NCBI RefSeq assembly: GCF_019655435.1 | Contig: NZ_BPFH01000001.1 | Span: 930,001 to 994,000 of the forward strand | Reading direction: 5' to 3' | DNA length: 64,000 nucleotides | DNA from: Jannaschia pagri | GTDB taxonomy: Bacteria; Pseudomonadota; Alphaproteobacteria; Rhodobacterales; Rhodobacteraceae | Shown here: one piece after another, positions 7,213 through 16,247 of the stretch | How the letters are laid out: each line of letters opens with the position of its first letter | How positions within the stretch are numbered: the stretch's first letter is position 1 | The notes under the pieces: model-generated | The model's database searches: none | What the model saw: the letters and a program-made list of their open reading frames with translations, nothing else | Told to the model about the DNA's origin: nothing | Translations under genes and position numbers: made by a program

Positions 7213-8691
7213 TCACTCAATCGTGTTCACAAGCATGATCGCCATGATCAGCCAGGAGATGGCGATCGAATGCATGGCGAAAGATTCTAGGCGCTTGACC
7301 CGCTCTCCGGGGGCAAGCTTGGCCGCCGCGCCGCTGCCCTGACGGGTCCAGCGTTGGCGATCCAAACGGTAAAATACGAAGGTTTTGACCATCGCACCGA
7401 CGACCTGACCGAAATACAGAACCGGCGGATGGGTCACCGGGAACCAATGCCCCCGGAACAGCGCGATGTAGGTGCAAAACACATATCGGGTCGACAGCAC
7501 CCAAGCGATGTAAAGCGGAATGACTTCCGGGGCGCCCGCAAACGCCGTGATCAGGACCGACAGGGGCCCCACCAGCGTCGTGAACATGGACACCCGTTGG
7601 TCCAGCACGGACCACCAGGTAAAGAACCCCATCCGGCCCGGCCCGAGTTTGATGGCCCGGCCATTCGTGCGCATCATGTTTCCGAACCAGCGCACCATCA
7701 GGGTCTGCGCCGAGTCGAGGAACGTGTCGCGCGGCTGTTCTTCGTAGGACTGGGATTTGATGTCGGGCAGATAGGCCGTCTCATATCCGTTCGACAGCAA
7801 CCAGAACCACGTGGATTTGTCGTCGCCCGTCAGGAAGTTCACGCGGCCCAGGCGCCAATGGTTCAGGTAGTCGGCCTCGACCGCCTGAATGAACCCTTGG
7901 TCGGTGGCGAGCGAGGCGCGGAAAACGCTCATTCTGCCCGTTAAAGTCAGAACGCGGTTGGCCAGCCCCATGGAACACATCATCACCTGACGCTGGTCGA
8001 AGCGCAGGTTGAACCAGTCCTTGTAGAGCCCGGGCTTGTCGATGATGGCCGCTTCGTCGGTCGTCATCGCGCCGACCTTCGGGTCGGTCAAAACGGGGGC
8101 GGACGCGGCCCAGATGTTCTCGGGCACGACCGTGTCGCCGTCGACAAACACCAAAACATCGCGGTGGCTGGGCGCCATCGACGCCAGGATGCGCAAGGCC
8201 TTGGCCATGGCATCCCGTTTCCCCTTCGATTCAATGCGGTCGATGACCAGCTTCACGCCGGTCATGTCGCAGGGCATGTTTTCAAAGATGTCGCGGATCA
8301 GCCGGGCGTCCTTGCCATCCACCACGGAGGCGACAACCGTCGCCCCGTCGCGCGCCGCAGAGGCCGCCCGAAAGATGGAGCGGTAGACCGTCAGCGTCAC
8401 ATCGATCTTCACCAGGTACGTCGTCACCATGAAGTAGCAGTGGGACGGCAGCTCTACGGCGTCGAACCGCGCCTGCCGCAGGCGTTTCCACTTGGGGTAG
8501 ACGAAGCGGCGAAAGATGATCGCGCGGGTAAAGTTGATGGCGGCCCAGCTGTAACGCCAGGCCCCCAAGAACCCGACGACCAGAATGGTCGTCTGGGCGG
8601 CTCCGGGGTCGCCTAGGAAGCCGGCGGGAACCGTGCTGGCAAGCAGCGCGACCACACCGAAGTAGGCGAGATGTTGTAGAAAGTTCATCAT
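7213..8691 (-). CDS. alg8: Alg8-type family 2 glycosyltransferase, (poly)mannuronate synthase
   Basis: The 492-aa inner-membrane synthase polymerises GDP-mannuronate and moves the chain across the membrane with Alg44. Hydrophobic segments near the N-terminus (~5-24 and 33-60, ending AWRYSW) and C-terminus (~370-480) flank the cytoplasmic GT2 domain. Conserved elements are all present: FVDGDT at 182-187, CSMGLANRVLTLTGRMSVF at 239-257, HWRLG at 278-282, FLTGDD at 286-291, VRWFGN at 333-338 and YRLDRQRWTRQ late in the chain, each characteristic of Alg8 rather than cellulose synthase. Tandem ATGs at 8691 and 8688 follow a GGGGA about 10 nt upstream; a TTG at 8733 overlapping algD is less likely. 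This is the best-preserved component of the cluster. Confidence 0.93.
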   Translation of the reverse strand: MMNFLQHLAYFGVVALLASTVPAGFLGDPGAAQTTILVVGFLGAWRYSWAAINFTRAIIFRRFVYPKWKRLRQARFDAVELPSHCYFMVTTYLVKIDVTLTVYRSIFRAASAARDGATVVASVVDGKDARLIRDIFENMPCDMTGVKLVIDRIESKGKRDAMAKALRILASMAPSHRDVLVFVDGDTVVPENIWAASAPVLTDPKVGAMTTDEAAIIDKPGLYKDWFNLRFDQRQVMMCSMGLANRVLTLTGRMSVFRASLATDQGFIQAVEADYLNHWRLGRVNFLTGDDKSTWFWLLSNGYETAYLPDIKSQSYEEQPRDTFLDSAQTLMVRWFGNMMRTNGRAIKLGPGRMGFFTWWSVLDQRVSMFTTLVGPLSVLITAFAGAPEVIPLYIAWVLSTRYVFCTYIALFRGHWFPVTHPPVLYFGQVVGAMVKTFVFYRLDRQRWTRQGSGAAAKLAPGERVKRLESFAMHSIAISWLIMAIMLVNTIE

Positions 8692-8723
8692 CACAAAGTG
8701 TCCCCGGACCCCAAAGCCTGCCG

Positions 8724-10043
8724 TTACCAGCAAATGCCTTCGTAGCCGTCGGAGGTGACCAGATCGCGGCGCATCCGCGTCAGGTCGACCAGCGGACGGG
8801 TCCCGACGGCCTTCTCTAGGACGGGCGCGGCCTCACGGTAGAAGTTGCCGACCAGAACGGTGCCCGATTCCTCGATCAGAGCATCCAGGTCACCGACCAT
8901 CCGCTCCTTCAGATCCGGCACACCGTCGTTGCCGCGACCGGCGCCGGGGGTCCCGGCATCAAAGGCTTCTTGCACGAAGGGGTCGTAGACCTTCACTTCG
9001 ACACCCTTTTCGATCAGGCGCGCGGCCAGGGCGACCAGGGGGCTTTCGCGCAGGTCGTCGGTGCCGGGCTTGAACGAGATGCCAACGAAGCCGACCGTCT
9101 TGGCACCGGAGGCCAGAACCAGGTTCTCGGCGCGGGCGATCTGTTCGTCGTTCGATTCCAGCACCGCATTCAGCAGCTTGTGGGACCCACCGGTTTCACG
9201 GGCCAGGTGACGCAGGGCGCGCACGTCCTTGGGCAGGCAGGAGCCGCCGAAGGCAAAGCCCGGGCGCATGAAGTAGGGCGACATGGCCGCCTTCGTGTCG
9301 GAGCACAGGATCTCCATCACGGTCTGGCCGTCGATCCCCGAGGCTTTGGCGATGTTGCCGATCTCGTTGGCGAAGGTGACCTTCACGGCGCGCCAGGTGT
9401 TGGAGGTGTACTTGACCATCTCGGCGGTGCGGATGTCGGTCTTGTGGATCGGCCAATCCAGGTCCTTGTTCAGGTCGTGCAGGATGTCACCGGTGACCTT
9501 GTCCATGTGACCGAAGACGATCAGGCCGGGGTCAGCGTAGTCGGCGATGGCCGTGCTTTCGCGCAGGAACTCGGGGTAGTAGCCGACGCCGAAGCCTTCG
9601 CCCGCTTTCTTACCCGAGGTCTCTTCCAGAACAGGGATGCAGGCCGTCTCGGTCGAGCCGGGCACGATGGTGGAGCGGATGACGACCGAGTGGTACGCGT
9701 CTTTTTTGGCCAGCGCTTCGCCGATACCTTTGCAGACGTCGGTGACATAGACCAAGCCGACCGATCCGTCGGGGGCCGAAGGCGTGCCGACGCACACGAA
9801 TGTCAGCTCAGAGTTCCCAATTGCGTCGTCATAGTCCTTGGTGGCGCGCAGGCGGCCTGCGGCGACGACTTCGCGCACAAGCTCGTCGATGCCTTCTTCG
9901 ACGATGGGCGAGCGGCCCGCGTTAATCTCGTCGATCTTCCCTTGGTCCACGTCGACGGCGATAACCGAGTGGCCGTCCCGTGCCAGGCAAGCCGCCGCGA
10001 CGACGCCCACATAACCGATACCGAAGATGCTGATGTTTGCCAT
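8724..10043 (-). CDS. algD: GDP-mannose 6-dehydrogenase
   Basis: This 439-aa enzyme oxidises GDP-mannose to GDP-mannuronate, the committed step to alginate. The Rossmann motif GIGYVGVVAAACLA lies at 8-21, FVCVGTPSA at 82-90, the PEFLRE segment at 157-162, and the catalytic Cys is C269 in FGGSCLPKDVRAL, at the position of Cys268 in Pseudomonas AlgD. GISFKPGTDDLRESP in the C-terminal domain completes the UDP/GDP-sugar dehydrogenase pattern. The start is ATG 10043 (MANISIFG), where the family begins; longer in-frame extensions have no family similarity. It is the first gene of the operon, as in Pseudomonas, preceded by 435 bp without a gene. Confidence 0.95.
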   Translation of the reverse strand: MANISIFGIGYVGVVAAACLARDGHSVIAVDVDQGKIDEINAGRSPIVEEGIDELVREVVAAGRLRATKDYDDAIGNSELTFVCVGTPSAPDGSVGLVYVTDVCKGIGEALAKKDAYHSVVIRSTIVPGSTETACIPVLEETSGKKAGEGFGVGYYPEFLRESTAIADYADPGLIVFGHMDKVTGDILHDLNKDLDWPIHKTDIRTAEMVKYTSNTWRAVKVTFANEIGNIAKASGIDGQTVMEILCSDTKAAMSPYFMRPGFAFGGSCLPKDVRALRHLARETGGSHKLLNAVLESNDEQIARAENLVLASGAKTVGFVGISFKPGTDDLRESPLVALAARLIEKGVEVKVYDPFVQEAFDAGTPGAGRGNDGVPDLKERMVGDLDALIEESGTVLVGNFYREAAPVLEKAVGTRPLVDLTRMRRDLVTSDGYEGICW

Positions 10044-10478
10044 AACAAGTGATCCGTAGCTGCTGTGGCGCGGGGTCTCGCGCCGGTCGACTACAGGGGT
10101 CACCGATGGGGTCCGCACCTCGCAAGCATGTCGGCGGACACTGCCCACACAGGGGGGGCAAGGCCGTTGTCGAAAGGTGACAATGCTCCCGATCAAGACC
10201 GGCCGCGCCCCATTTGAGACGCGTTTGGCCCAGATGTTGCCACATTCTGCGGGGTGGCCGCTTTACGGACAAATTTTCCAAGAACCATTGATTGTTGCGC
10301 CAACTTGCGCCCGCAGCATCGGCGGTTCCCTGCTGAATTTGAGTGTTGTTTTCGCAACTTACCGCCAGATACGCCGATCAGGGATGCTGCGGATCTTCCG
10401 ACAATTCGAAGAAAAGTGATTCGGATTGTCGAGGTCTCTGGCGGGAAACGGTTCCGTGTTCGCTTGTCGGCTGTTTCC
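10044..10478. promoter_or_regulatory. 435-bp gene-free region upstream of algD (operon leader/promoter region)
   Basis: The region lies between the algD start (10043) and the stop of the lacI gene at 10479. Both genes are on the minus strand, so it must carry the promoter of the whole alg operon. The part from about 10260 to 10420 is more AT-rich than its surroundings. No open frame with plausible coding content and no clear sigma-70 or sigma-54 box was recognised. Its length alone suggests room for regulatory input. Confidence 0.4.
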
Positions 10479-11474
10479 CTAGAGCGGCGACGTGGTGCTT
10501 GCGCGCACCACAAGACGGGATGGCAAAACCTCTGCCGCAACGTCCAGTGGCCGAGCTTCGGTCAGCGCGGACACCAACTGTTTGGCGGCCAGCAGACCCA
10601 TCTGGCGACGAGGTTGATGCACGGTCGTCAGGGGGGGAATGAAACGGTCCGAAAACTCGATATCGTCAAACCCGACCACGCTTACGTCCCTTGGAACCGA
10701 GATCCCGAGCCGATCGCATTCTGAGATGAACCCAAGGGCGCTTTCGTCAGATGTGCAGAACACCGCCGTGGCTCTGTCAGTCTGGGCGGCCCAATCCCAG
10801 GCCGCGGCCACACCTCGCGCCATGGTGAAATCCCCCGCGATCAGGTCCTGGGGCCGTGGCGACACCCCCCGCGCCGACAGCGCTGCGCGCCATCCCTCTG
10901 CACGCGCCGCGCTCAGCACGTTGCCTTCGGGCCCGCCCAGACAGGCGATGCGCAGGTGCCCGAGATCCAACAGGTGATCCACGGCAAGACGCGCGCCCGC
11001 GACATTGTCCGTGGACACGCTGGGCAAGGTTGCATCCGGCATCCATTCGCAGACCATGACAATCGGCACGGACCAGCCCTTCACCATCGCCGGGTCCAGT
11101 TGGCCATCCAGCAAGAGGATCCCATCGGTCCGACCATCCGCGCCGAGACCGGCAAGGCGCATCCCTTCGACCTGGCTGTCCGAAATCTGAACCGTCAGAC
11201 CAGCGGTGTCCGCCACCTCTTGGACGGCGGCAATGATGCTGGAAAAAAAGGTATTGGCCAGGTTCGGCGCCAGAAGCGTGATCGCCCGCGCCCGCCGTTG
11301 CCGCAGGTCGCGGGCCGCCGCATTGGCGCGATACCCGCTGGCGGCGACGGCCTCCAGAACGCGCGCACGTGTCGGGGCACCCACCCGCTCCGGGGTGCTG
11401 AGCGTCCGGCTGACAGTGGCGGTCGAGACGCCCGCGAGACGTGCCACATCCGCGATATTCGGTCTGCGTTCCAT
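10479..11474 (-). CDS. LacI-family transcriptional regulator
   Basis: The 331-aa repressor has a canonical N-terminal helix-turn-helix (IADVARLAGVSTATVSRTLS, residues 7-26), a hinge-helix region (ANAAARDLRQRRARAI) and a periplasmic-binding-protein-like sugar-sensing core (TFFSSIIAAVQEVADTAG, TDNVAGARLAVDHLLDLGH, SVVGFDDIEFSDRFIPPLTT). It is transcribed away from the sugar operon starting at 11585. A perfect 14-bp palindrome lies between the two genes, so it most likely represses itself and that operon in response to the imported sugar or a metabolite. The ligand is not identifiable from sequence. Confidence 0.9.
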   Translation of the reverse strand: MERRPNIADVARLAGVSTATVSRTLSTPERVGAPTRARVLEAVAASGYRANAAARDLRQRRARAITLLAPNLANTFFSSIIAAVQEVADTAGLTVQISDSQVEGMRLAGLGADGRTDGILLLDGQLDPAMVKGWSVPIVMVCEWMPDATLPSVSTDNVAGARLAVDHLLDLGHLRIACLGGPEGNVLSAARAEGWRAALSARGVSPRPQDLIAGDFTMARGVAAAWDWAAQTDRATAVFCTSDESALGFISECDRLGISVPRDVSVVGFDDIEFSDRFIPPLTTVHQPRRQMGLLAAKQLVSALTEARPLDVAAEVLPSRLVVRASTTSPL

Positions 11475-11524
11475 CCTTCACCCTCTGCCCCAGGACGATG
11501 GGGCTTGCCAGACATCTTGGCGTA

Positions 11525-11538
11525 TGTAATCGATTACA
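11525..11538. promoter_or_regulatory. LacI-type operator palindrome
   Basis: TGTAATCGATTACA is a perfect 14-bp inverted repeat centred on CG, typical of LacI-family operators. It lies 51 nt upstream of the lacI start and 47 nt upstream of the ATG at 11585, in the divergent promoter region. It is the presumed binding site of the adjacent LacI protein. Confidence 0.75.
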
Positions 11539-11584
11539 CAAGCTGGACGCGCAGTGGAGGGCGCCCCGGCAAGGGAGGAAAGAC

Positions 11585-12643
11585 ATGAAGACGATCAAGG
11601 GCCCTGGCCTGTTCCTTGCGCAATTCGCAGGGGACGAGGCACCGTTCAATTCGTGGGACAGCATCACCCAATGGGCCGCCGATTGCGGCTACTCTGGCGT
11701 GCAGGTGCCGTCTTGGGACGGGCGCCTCTTCGATTTGGATCAAGCCGCCAGCAGCAAAACCTACTGCGACGACATTGCCGGGATCGCCCGTGAAAACGGC
11801 GTCGAGGTCACGGATCTCTCGACCCACCTCCAGGGCCAATTGGTCGCCGTCCACCCAGCCTATGACGCCGCTTTCGATGGTTTTGCCGCCCCAGCCGTCC
11901 ACGGCAATCCGAAGGCAAGACAGGCCTGGGCCGTGGATCAGGTCAATAAGGCGATCACCGCCTCCGCCAATCTGGGAATTGGGCAACACGTGACCTTTTC
12001 GGGCGCGCTGGCCTGGCCCTACGTCTACCCTTGGCCCCAGCGTCCCGCCGGATTGGTCGAGGCGGCCTTCGACGAACTCGCCGCCCGCTGGCGGCCCATC
12101 CTGGACCACGCGGACGAAAACGGCGTCGACGTCTGTTATGAGATCCACCCCGGCGAAGACCTGCACGACGGTGTCACCTTCGAGATGTTCCTGGAGCGCG
12201 TGGACAATCACGCCCGCGCCAACATGCTCTATGATCCCAGCCACTACGTGCTGCAATGCCTGGATTATCTCGACAACCTCGACATCTATGCGGACCGCAT
12301 CAAGATGTTTCACGTCAAGGATGCGGAGTTCAATCCGACCGGGCGCCAGGGCGTCTATGGCGGCTATCAGCCCTGGGTGAACCGGGCCGGACGGTTCCGG
12401 TCGCTGGGCGATGGGCAGGTCGATTTCCGCGCCGTCTTCTCCAAGCTAGCGGCCATGGACTTCGACGGCTGGGCCGTGGTCGAATGGGAATGCGCGCTCA
12501 AACACCCCGAGGATGGCGCCCGCGAAGGGGCCGCCTTCGTGCGCGATCACATCATCCGGGTGACCGACAAGGCCTTTGACGATTTCGCCGACGGCGGGGC
12601 GGACGACGCGGGCAACCGCGCCATGCTGGGGTTGGACAGATGA
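11585..12643 (+). CDS. Sugar phosphate isomerase/epimerase-like TIM-barrel protein
   Basis: This 352-aa protein belongs to the AP-endonuclease-2/xylose-isomerase-like TIM-barrel superfamily. Metal-ligand segments are visible: CYEIHPGEDLHDG (Glu/His), MLYDPSHYV (Asp/His), KMFHVKDAEF (His/Asp) and VVEWECALKHPEDG (C-terminal Glu). A GGGAGG ribosome-binding site sits 7 nt upstream of ATG 11585. It is the first gene of an operon with a Gfo/Idh/MocA dehydrogenase and a CUT2 importer, and overlaps the dehydrogenase by ATGA. This pairing is common in pathways that oxidise and then isomerise an imported sugar, inositol or glycoside. The substrate is unknown. Confidence 0.85.
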   Translation: MKTIKGPGLFLAQFAGDEAPFNSWDSITQWAADCGYSGVQVPSWDGRLFDLDQAASSKTYCDDIAGIARENGVEVTDLSTHLQGQLVAVHPAYDAAFDGFAAPAVHGNPKARQAWAVDQVNKAITASANLGIGQHVTFSGALAWPYVYPWPQRPAGLVEAAFDELAARWRPILDHADENGVDVCYEIHPGEDLHDGVTFEMFLERVDNHARANMLYDPSHYVLQCLDYLDNLDIYADRIKMFHVKDAEFNPTGRQGVYGGYQPWVNRAGRFRSLGDGQVDFRAVFSKLAAMDFDGWAVVEWECALKHPEDGAREGAAFVRDHIIRVTDKAFDDFADGGADDAGNRAMLGLDR

Positions 12644-13770
12644 GCCGCCGCATCCGACTGGGCATGGTCGGGGGCGGCAACGAGGCCTTTATCGGGGCCG
12701 TCCACCGGATCGCCGCCCGCCTAGACGACCGCTACGAGTTGGTCGCGGGGGCCCTGTCCTCAACGCCAGAGAGGGCACGCGCCAGCGGCGAAGCGCTCGG
12801 CCTCGACCCGGCACGCAGCTACGACACCTTCGCCGCCATGGCCCAGCGCGAAGCGCAGTTGGAGGATGGGATCGAAGCCGTTGCCATCGTCACGCCGAAC
12901 CACGTCCACTATCCGGCCGCGCAAGCATTCCTGACACAGGGGATCCATGTCATCTGCGACAAGCCCCTGACCTCGACACTGGACGACGCCAAAAAGCTGG
13001 TCGCGGCGGCGGAAAAGTCAGACGCGCTGTTCGTGCTGACCCACAATTACACCGGCTATCCGATGATCCGGCAAGCGCGCGCCATGGTGGCCGATGGTGC
13101 CATCGGCAAGATCCGCGTCGTGCAGGTGGAATACCCCCAGGACTGGCTGACCACGCCGCTGGAACACGAGGGGCTGAAACAGGCCGAATGGCGCACCGAC
13201 CCCGAACGCTCCGGCGCGGGGGGCTGTGTGGGGGACATTGGAACCCATGCCTACAACCTGGCGGGCTTCGTCACCGGTTTGAAGGGCGAATGCCTCGCCG
13301 CTGATCTCCATACCTTCGTTGAAGGGCGACGCGTCGACGACAACGTCCACGTCATGCTCCGCTATAAGGGTGGGGCGCGGGGAATGCTTTGGTCGTCGCA
13401 AGTCGCGCCCGGCAATGAAAACGCCCTGCGCCTGCGCGTCTATGGGGAGACCGGTGGCCTGGAGTGGGCGCAGGAGGACCCGAACTATCTGTGGCACACC
13501 CCCCATGGGGAGCCCAAACGCCTGCTGACCCGCAACGGTGCGGGCTTTACCCAGCCATCAACCGCGCGCATCCCGCCTGGCCACCCGGAGGGATACCTGG
13601 AAGGCTTCGCCAATCTCTACGCCGAGGCCGCCGACCTGATCGAGGCCAAGCGCGCGGGCCAAACACCCGATCACCTGCTGCCCACGGTCCAAGACGGGCT
13701 GGCCGGAGTGCAGTTCATCGATGCCTGCGTCCGGTCTTCCCGACGGAACGCGGCCTGGGTCGACCTGTGA
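12640..13770 (+). CDS. Gfo/Idh/MocA-family NAD(P)-dependent oxidoreductase
   Basis: The 376-aa product has an N-terminal Rossmann fold (RLGMVGGGNEAFIGAVHRIAA, residues 6-26), the family signature CDKPLT with its conserved Lys near residue 108, VTPNHVHYP earlier, and a C-terminal alpha/beta domain with GGCVGDIGTHAYNLAGFVTG containing the D-x-x-x-H pair used in catalysis. It is coupled to the isomerase upstream (ATGA) and to the ABC ATPase downstream (GTGA). It most likely oxidises the sugar delivered by the downstream transporter, as in inositol- or pseudo-sugar-type operons. Substrate not determined. Confidence 0.88.
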   Translation: MSRRIRLGMVGGGNEAFIGAVHRIAARLDDRYELVAGALSSTPERARASGEALGLDPARSYDTFAAMAQREAQLEDGIEAVAIVTPNHVHYPAAQAFLTQGIHVICDKPLTSTLDDAKKLVAAAEKSDALFVLTHNYTGYPMIRQARAMVADGAIGKIRVVQVEYPQDWLTTPLEHEGLKQAEWRTDPERSGAGGCVGDIGTHAYNLAGFVTGLKGECLAADLHTFVEGRRVDDNVHVMLRYKGGARGMLWSSQVAPGNENALRLRVYGETGGLEWAQEDPNYLWHTPHGEPKRLLTRNGAGFTQPSTARIPPGHPEGYLEGFANLYAEAADLIEAKRAGQTPDHLLPTVQDGLAGVQFIDACVRSSRRNAAWVDL

Positions 13771-15251
13771 AGCTTACCCTTCATCAGGTCGACCGCAGTT
13801 TCGGGGCTGTCCAGGTCCTGCACGGCATTTCGTTGGAGCTTCGCCCCGGCGAAGTCCACGCCCTGATCGGAGAGAACGGCGCGGGCAAATCCACGACCAT
13901 GAAGATCATGTCCGGCTACCTGTCCCCTTCGGCGGGTGAGGTGCGATTGGATGATGCGCCCGTGGCCTTCGCCTCCTCCCAGGCGGCGGAGGCCCAGGGC
14001 GTCGTCCTCATCCATCAGGAGTTCAACCTGGCCGAGCAGTTGACGGTCGAGCAGAACATCTTCCTGGGCCACGAATTGAAGCACGGGATGTTCCTCGACA
14101 AACGCGCCATGGCGGAGCGGGCAAAGTCCCTGCTGAACCGGTTGAATTGTTCGGTCCCGCCCGGGGCCAGGGTCCGCGACATCTCGAACCCCGACAAGCA
14201 GATGGTCGAGATCGCCAAGGCGCTCAGCCGGAACGCCCGTGTCCTGATCATGGACGAACCCACCGCCGTCCTGACCGAGCGTGAGGCCGAGGTGCTGTTT
14301 CAACAGGTAGACCGGCTGCGGGCGGAGGGCGTGGCGATCCTGTTCACGTCGCACAAGCTGGACGAGGTCAAACGCATCTCGGACCGGGTCACCATCATGC
14401 GCGACGGGCACGTGGTGGCCCAGGCCGCCACTGCCGAAATGACCGAGGACGATATGGCCACCGCGATGGTCGGTCGGGACGTGTCGTCGTTATACCCCGC
14501 CCGCACGGCCCCGGTTGCCGACGACACGGTCCTGTCTGTGCGCGACCTGACGGTGCCCGGCCATGCGCAGGGCATCACGTTCGACCTGAAACGGGGTGAG
14601 ATCCTGGGCGTTGCAGGCCTGATCGGCTCTGGCCGGACCGAGACGATGGAGGGCCTCGTCGGCCTGCGGCGAGCGACCGGCATGGTCAACGGCCGGGCCC
14701 CCTACCCCGCGCCCCGCGCCGCCCTGGACGCGGGGATCGCCTATCTGACCGAAGACCGGAAAGAGCGCGGCCTGCTGCTGACCAAGGGAATGCGCGAGAA
14801 CCTGACGCTGCAAAGTCTCGCCGATTTCACCGGCCTGCTGATCGACGAGACCGCCGAGGATCAGGCCCTGACCCAGGCCATTTCCGATTTCGACATCCGT
14901 GCCCCGCATCGGGCCGTGGCGGTGGGCAACCTGTCGGGCGGCAACCAGCAAAAGCTGCTGCTGGCCAAGACAATGCTGGCCCAGCCCGAGATCGTCATCA
15001 TCGACGAGCCGACGCGCGGCATCGACATCGGCACCAAGCAACAGATCTATGAATTCATCCACGCGCTCACCGCGCAGGGCAAATCCGTCATCGTGATCTC
15101 CTCCGAGATGCAAGAGGTCATCGGCCTGGCCGACCGCGTGCTGGTCATGCGGAGCGGTGGCGTCGCGGGCGAGTTGACGGGCACAGACATCACCGAAGAC
15201 AAGATCGTCCGCCTCGCCATGGGGCTGGACGGCATCAAGGGCGCCGCATGA
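13767..15251 (+). CDS. CUT2 sugar ABC transporter, two-domain ATP-binding protein
   Basis: The 494-aa RbsA/XylG-type ATPase has two fused nucleotide-binding domains. The first has Walker A GENGAGKST and Walker B VLIMDEPTAVLTE. The second has a degenerate Walker A (GLIGSGRTE), signature LSGGNQQK and Walker B IVIIDEPTRGID. The start is GTG 13767 overlapping the upstream stop as GTGA; the frame continues further upstream but only antiparallel to the dehydrogenase coding sense. It energises the permease at 15248 and the binding protein at 16248. The GxGRTE site in the second half, normal for CUT2, makes ATP hydrolysis there unlikely. Confidence 0.93.
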   Translation: MKLTLHQVDRSFGAVQVLHGISLELRPGEVHALIGENGAGKSTTMKIMSGYLSPSAGEVRLDDAPVAFASSQAAEAQGVVLIHQEFNLAEQLTVEQNIFLGHELKHGMFLDKRAMAERAKSLLNRLNCSVPPGARVRDISNPDKQMVEIAKALSRNARVLIMDEPTAVLTEREAEVLFQQVDRLRAEGVAILFTSHKLDEVKRISDRVTIMRDGHVVAQAATAEMTEDDMATAMVGRDVSSLYPARTAPVADDTVLSVRDLTVPGHAQGITFDLKRGEILGVAGLIGSGRTETMEGLVGLRRATGMVNGRAPYPAPRAALDAGIAYLTEDRKERGLLLTKGMRENLTLQSLADFTGLLIDETAEDQALTQAISDFDIRAPHRAVAVGNLSGGNQQKLLLAKTMLAQPEIVIIDEPTRGIDIGTKQQIYEFIHALTAQGKSVIVISSEMQEVIGLADRVLVMRSGGVAGELTGTDITEDKIVRLAMGLDGIKGAA

Positions 15252-16210
15252 CACTCGACCTCAAAGTCCTGGGACCGATCCTGGCCCTCATCGTGCTGAT
15301 CGCCGTGGGCGCCTCGCTGAACGAGAACTTCCTAAGCGCGGGCAATATCACCAACGTGCTGTCCCGTTCGGCCTTTATCGGTATCATCGCCGTGGGCATG
15401 ACATTCGTGATCACAGCGGGTGGGCTGGACCTGTCGGTCGGGTCCATGGCGGCCTTTATCGCGGGCCTGATGATCCTGGTGATGAACGGCCTGCTCGACA
15501 CGTTGGGGCCGGGCCTGCCCCTTGTGCTGGCGGGCATGGTTACAGCCCTTGTCGTCGGCACGCTGGCCGGCGCGGTGAACGGCTTCCTGATCACCACCAT
15601 GCGGATCGAGGCCTTCATCGTGACCCTGGGCACCATGGGCATCTACCGCAGCCTTGTGACCTGGCTGGCCGATGGCGGCACGCTGTCGCTGGACTTCGGG
15701 ATGCGCACCGTGATCCGGCCCCTGTACTACGGCGGCATCCTGGGCATCGCCTGGCCGATCATCGTCTTCGCGTTGGTCGCGGTGATCGGCGAGGTCGTCA
15801 TGCGCCGCGCCGCCTTTGGCCGCCATGCCGCCGCCGTCGGCTCCAACGATCAAGTCGCCCGCTACAGCAGCGTGAACGTCAACCGGGTGAGACTACTGAC
15901 CTATGTCTTTCTCGGCATCCTCGTGGGCATCGCGACCATCATGTATGTGCCGCGCTTGGGCAGCGCGTCGTCGTCCACCGGCGTCCTGTGGGAGCTGGAG
16001 GCCATCGCCGCCGTCATCATCGGGGGCACCATGCTCAAGGGCGGGTTCGGGCGCGTCTGGAGCACCGTCATCGGCGTCCTGATCCTCAGCCTGATCGACA
16101 ACATCCTGAACCTGACCGACGGGGTCAGCCCCTACCTGAACGGGGCGATCCAGGGGGTCATCATCATTCTCGCCGTGATCTTGCAGCGGGAACGGAAGGC
16201 CGAGGGCTGA
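15248..16210 (+). CDS. CUT2 sugar ABC transporter permease
   Basis: The 320-aa RbsC-type permease has about 8-10 hydrophobic segments. It contains the family pattern AVGMTFVITAGGLDLSVGSM (~50-69) and the cytoplasmic coupling region around FGRHAAAVGSNDQVARYSSVN. It overlaps the ATPase by ATGA. As in other CUT2 systems, a single permease gene presumably forms a homodimer. Confidence 0.92.
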   Translation: MTLDLKVLGPILALIVLIAVGASLNENFLSAGNITNVLSRSAFIGIIAVGMTFVITAGGLDLSVGSMAAFIAGLMILVMNGLLDTLGPGLPLVLAGMVTALVVGTLAGAVNGFLITTMRIEAFIVTLGTMGIYRSLVTWLADGGTLSLDFGMRTVIRPLYYGGILGIAWPIIVFALVAVIGEVVMRRAAFGRHAAAVGSNDQVARYSSVNVNRVRLLTYVFLGILVGIATIMYVPRLGSASSSTGVLWELEAIAAVIIGGTMLKGGFGRVWSTVIGVLILSLIDNILNLTDGVSPYLNGAIQGVIIILAVILQRERKAEG

Positions 16211-16247
16211 GGAGACCTCGGACACCAAAACCAAGGGAGGAACAACC

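Noticed and set aside
7213-8691. Cellulose or curdlan synthase identity for the GT2 protein
   Set aside because: Adjacent algD and algG-type genes and the Alg8-specific segments (TGRMSVF, RWFGN, YRLDRQRWTRQ) fit Alg8; cellulose synthase PilZ and QxxRW context are absent.
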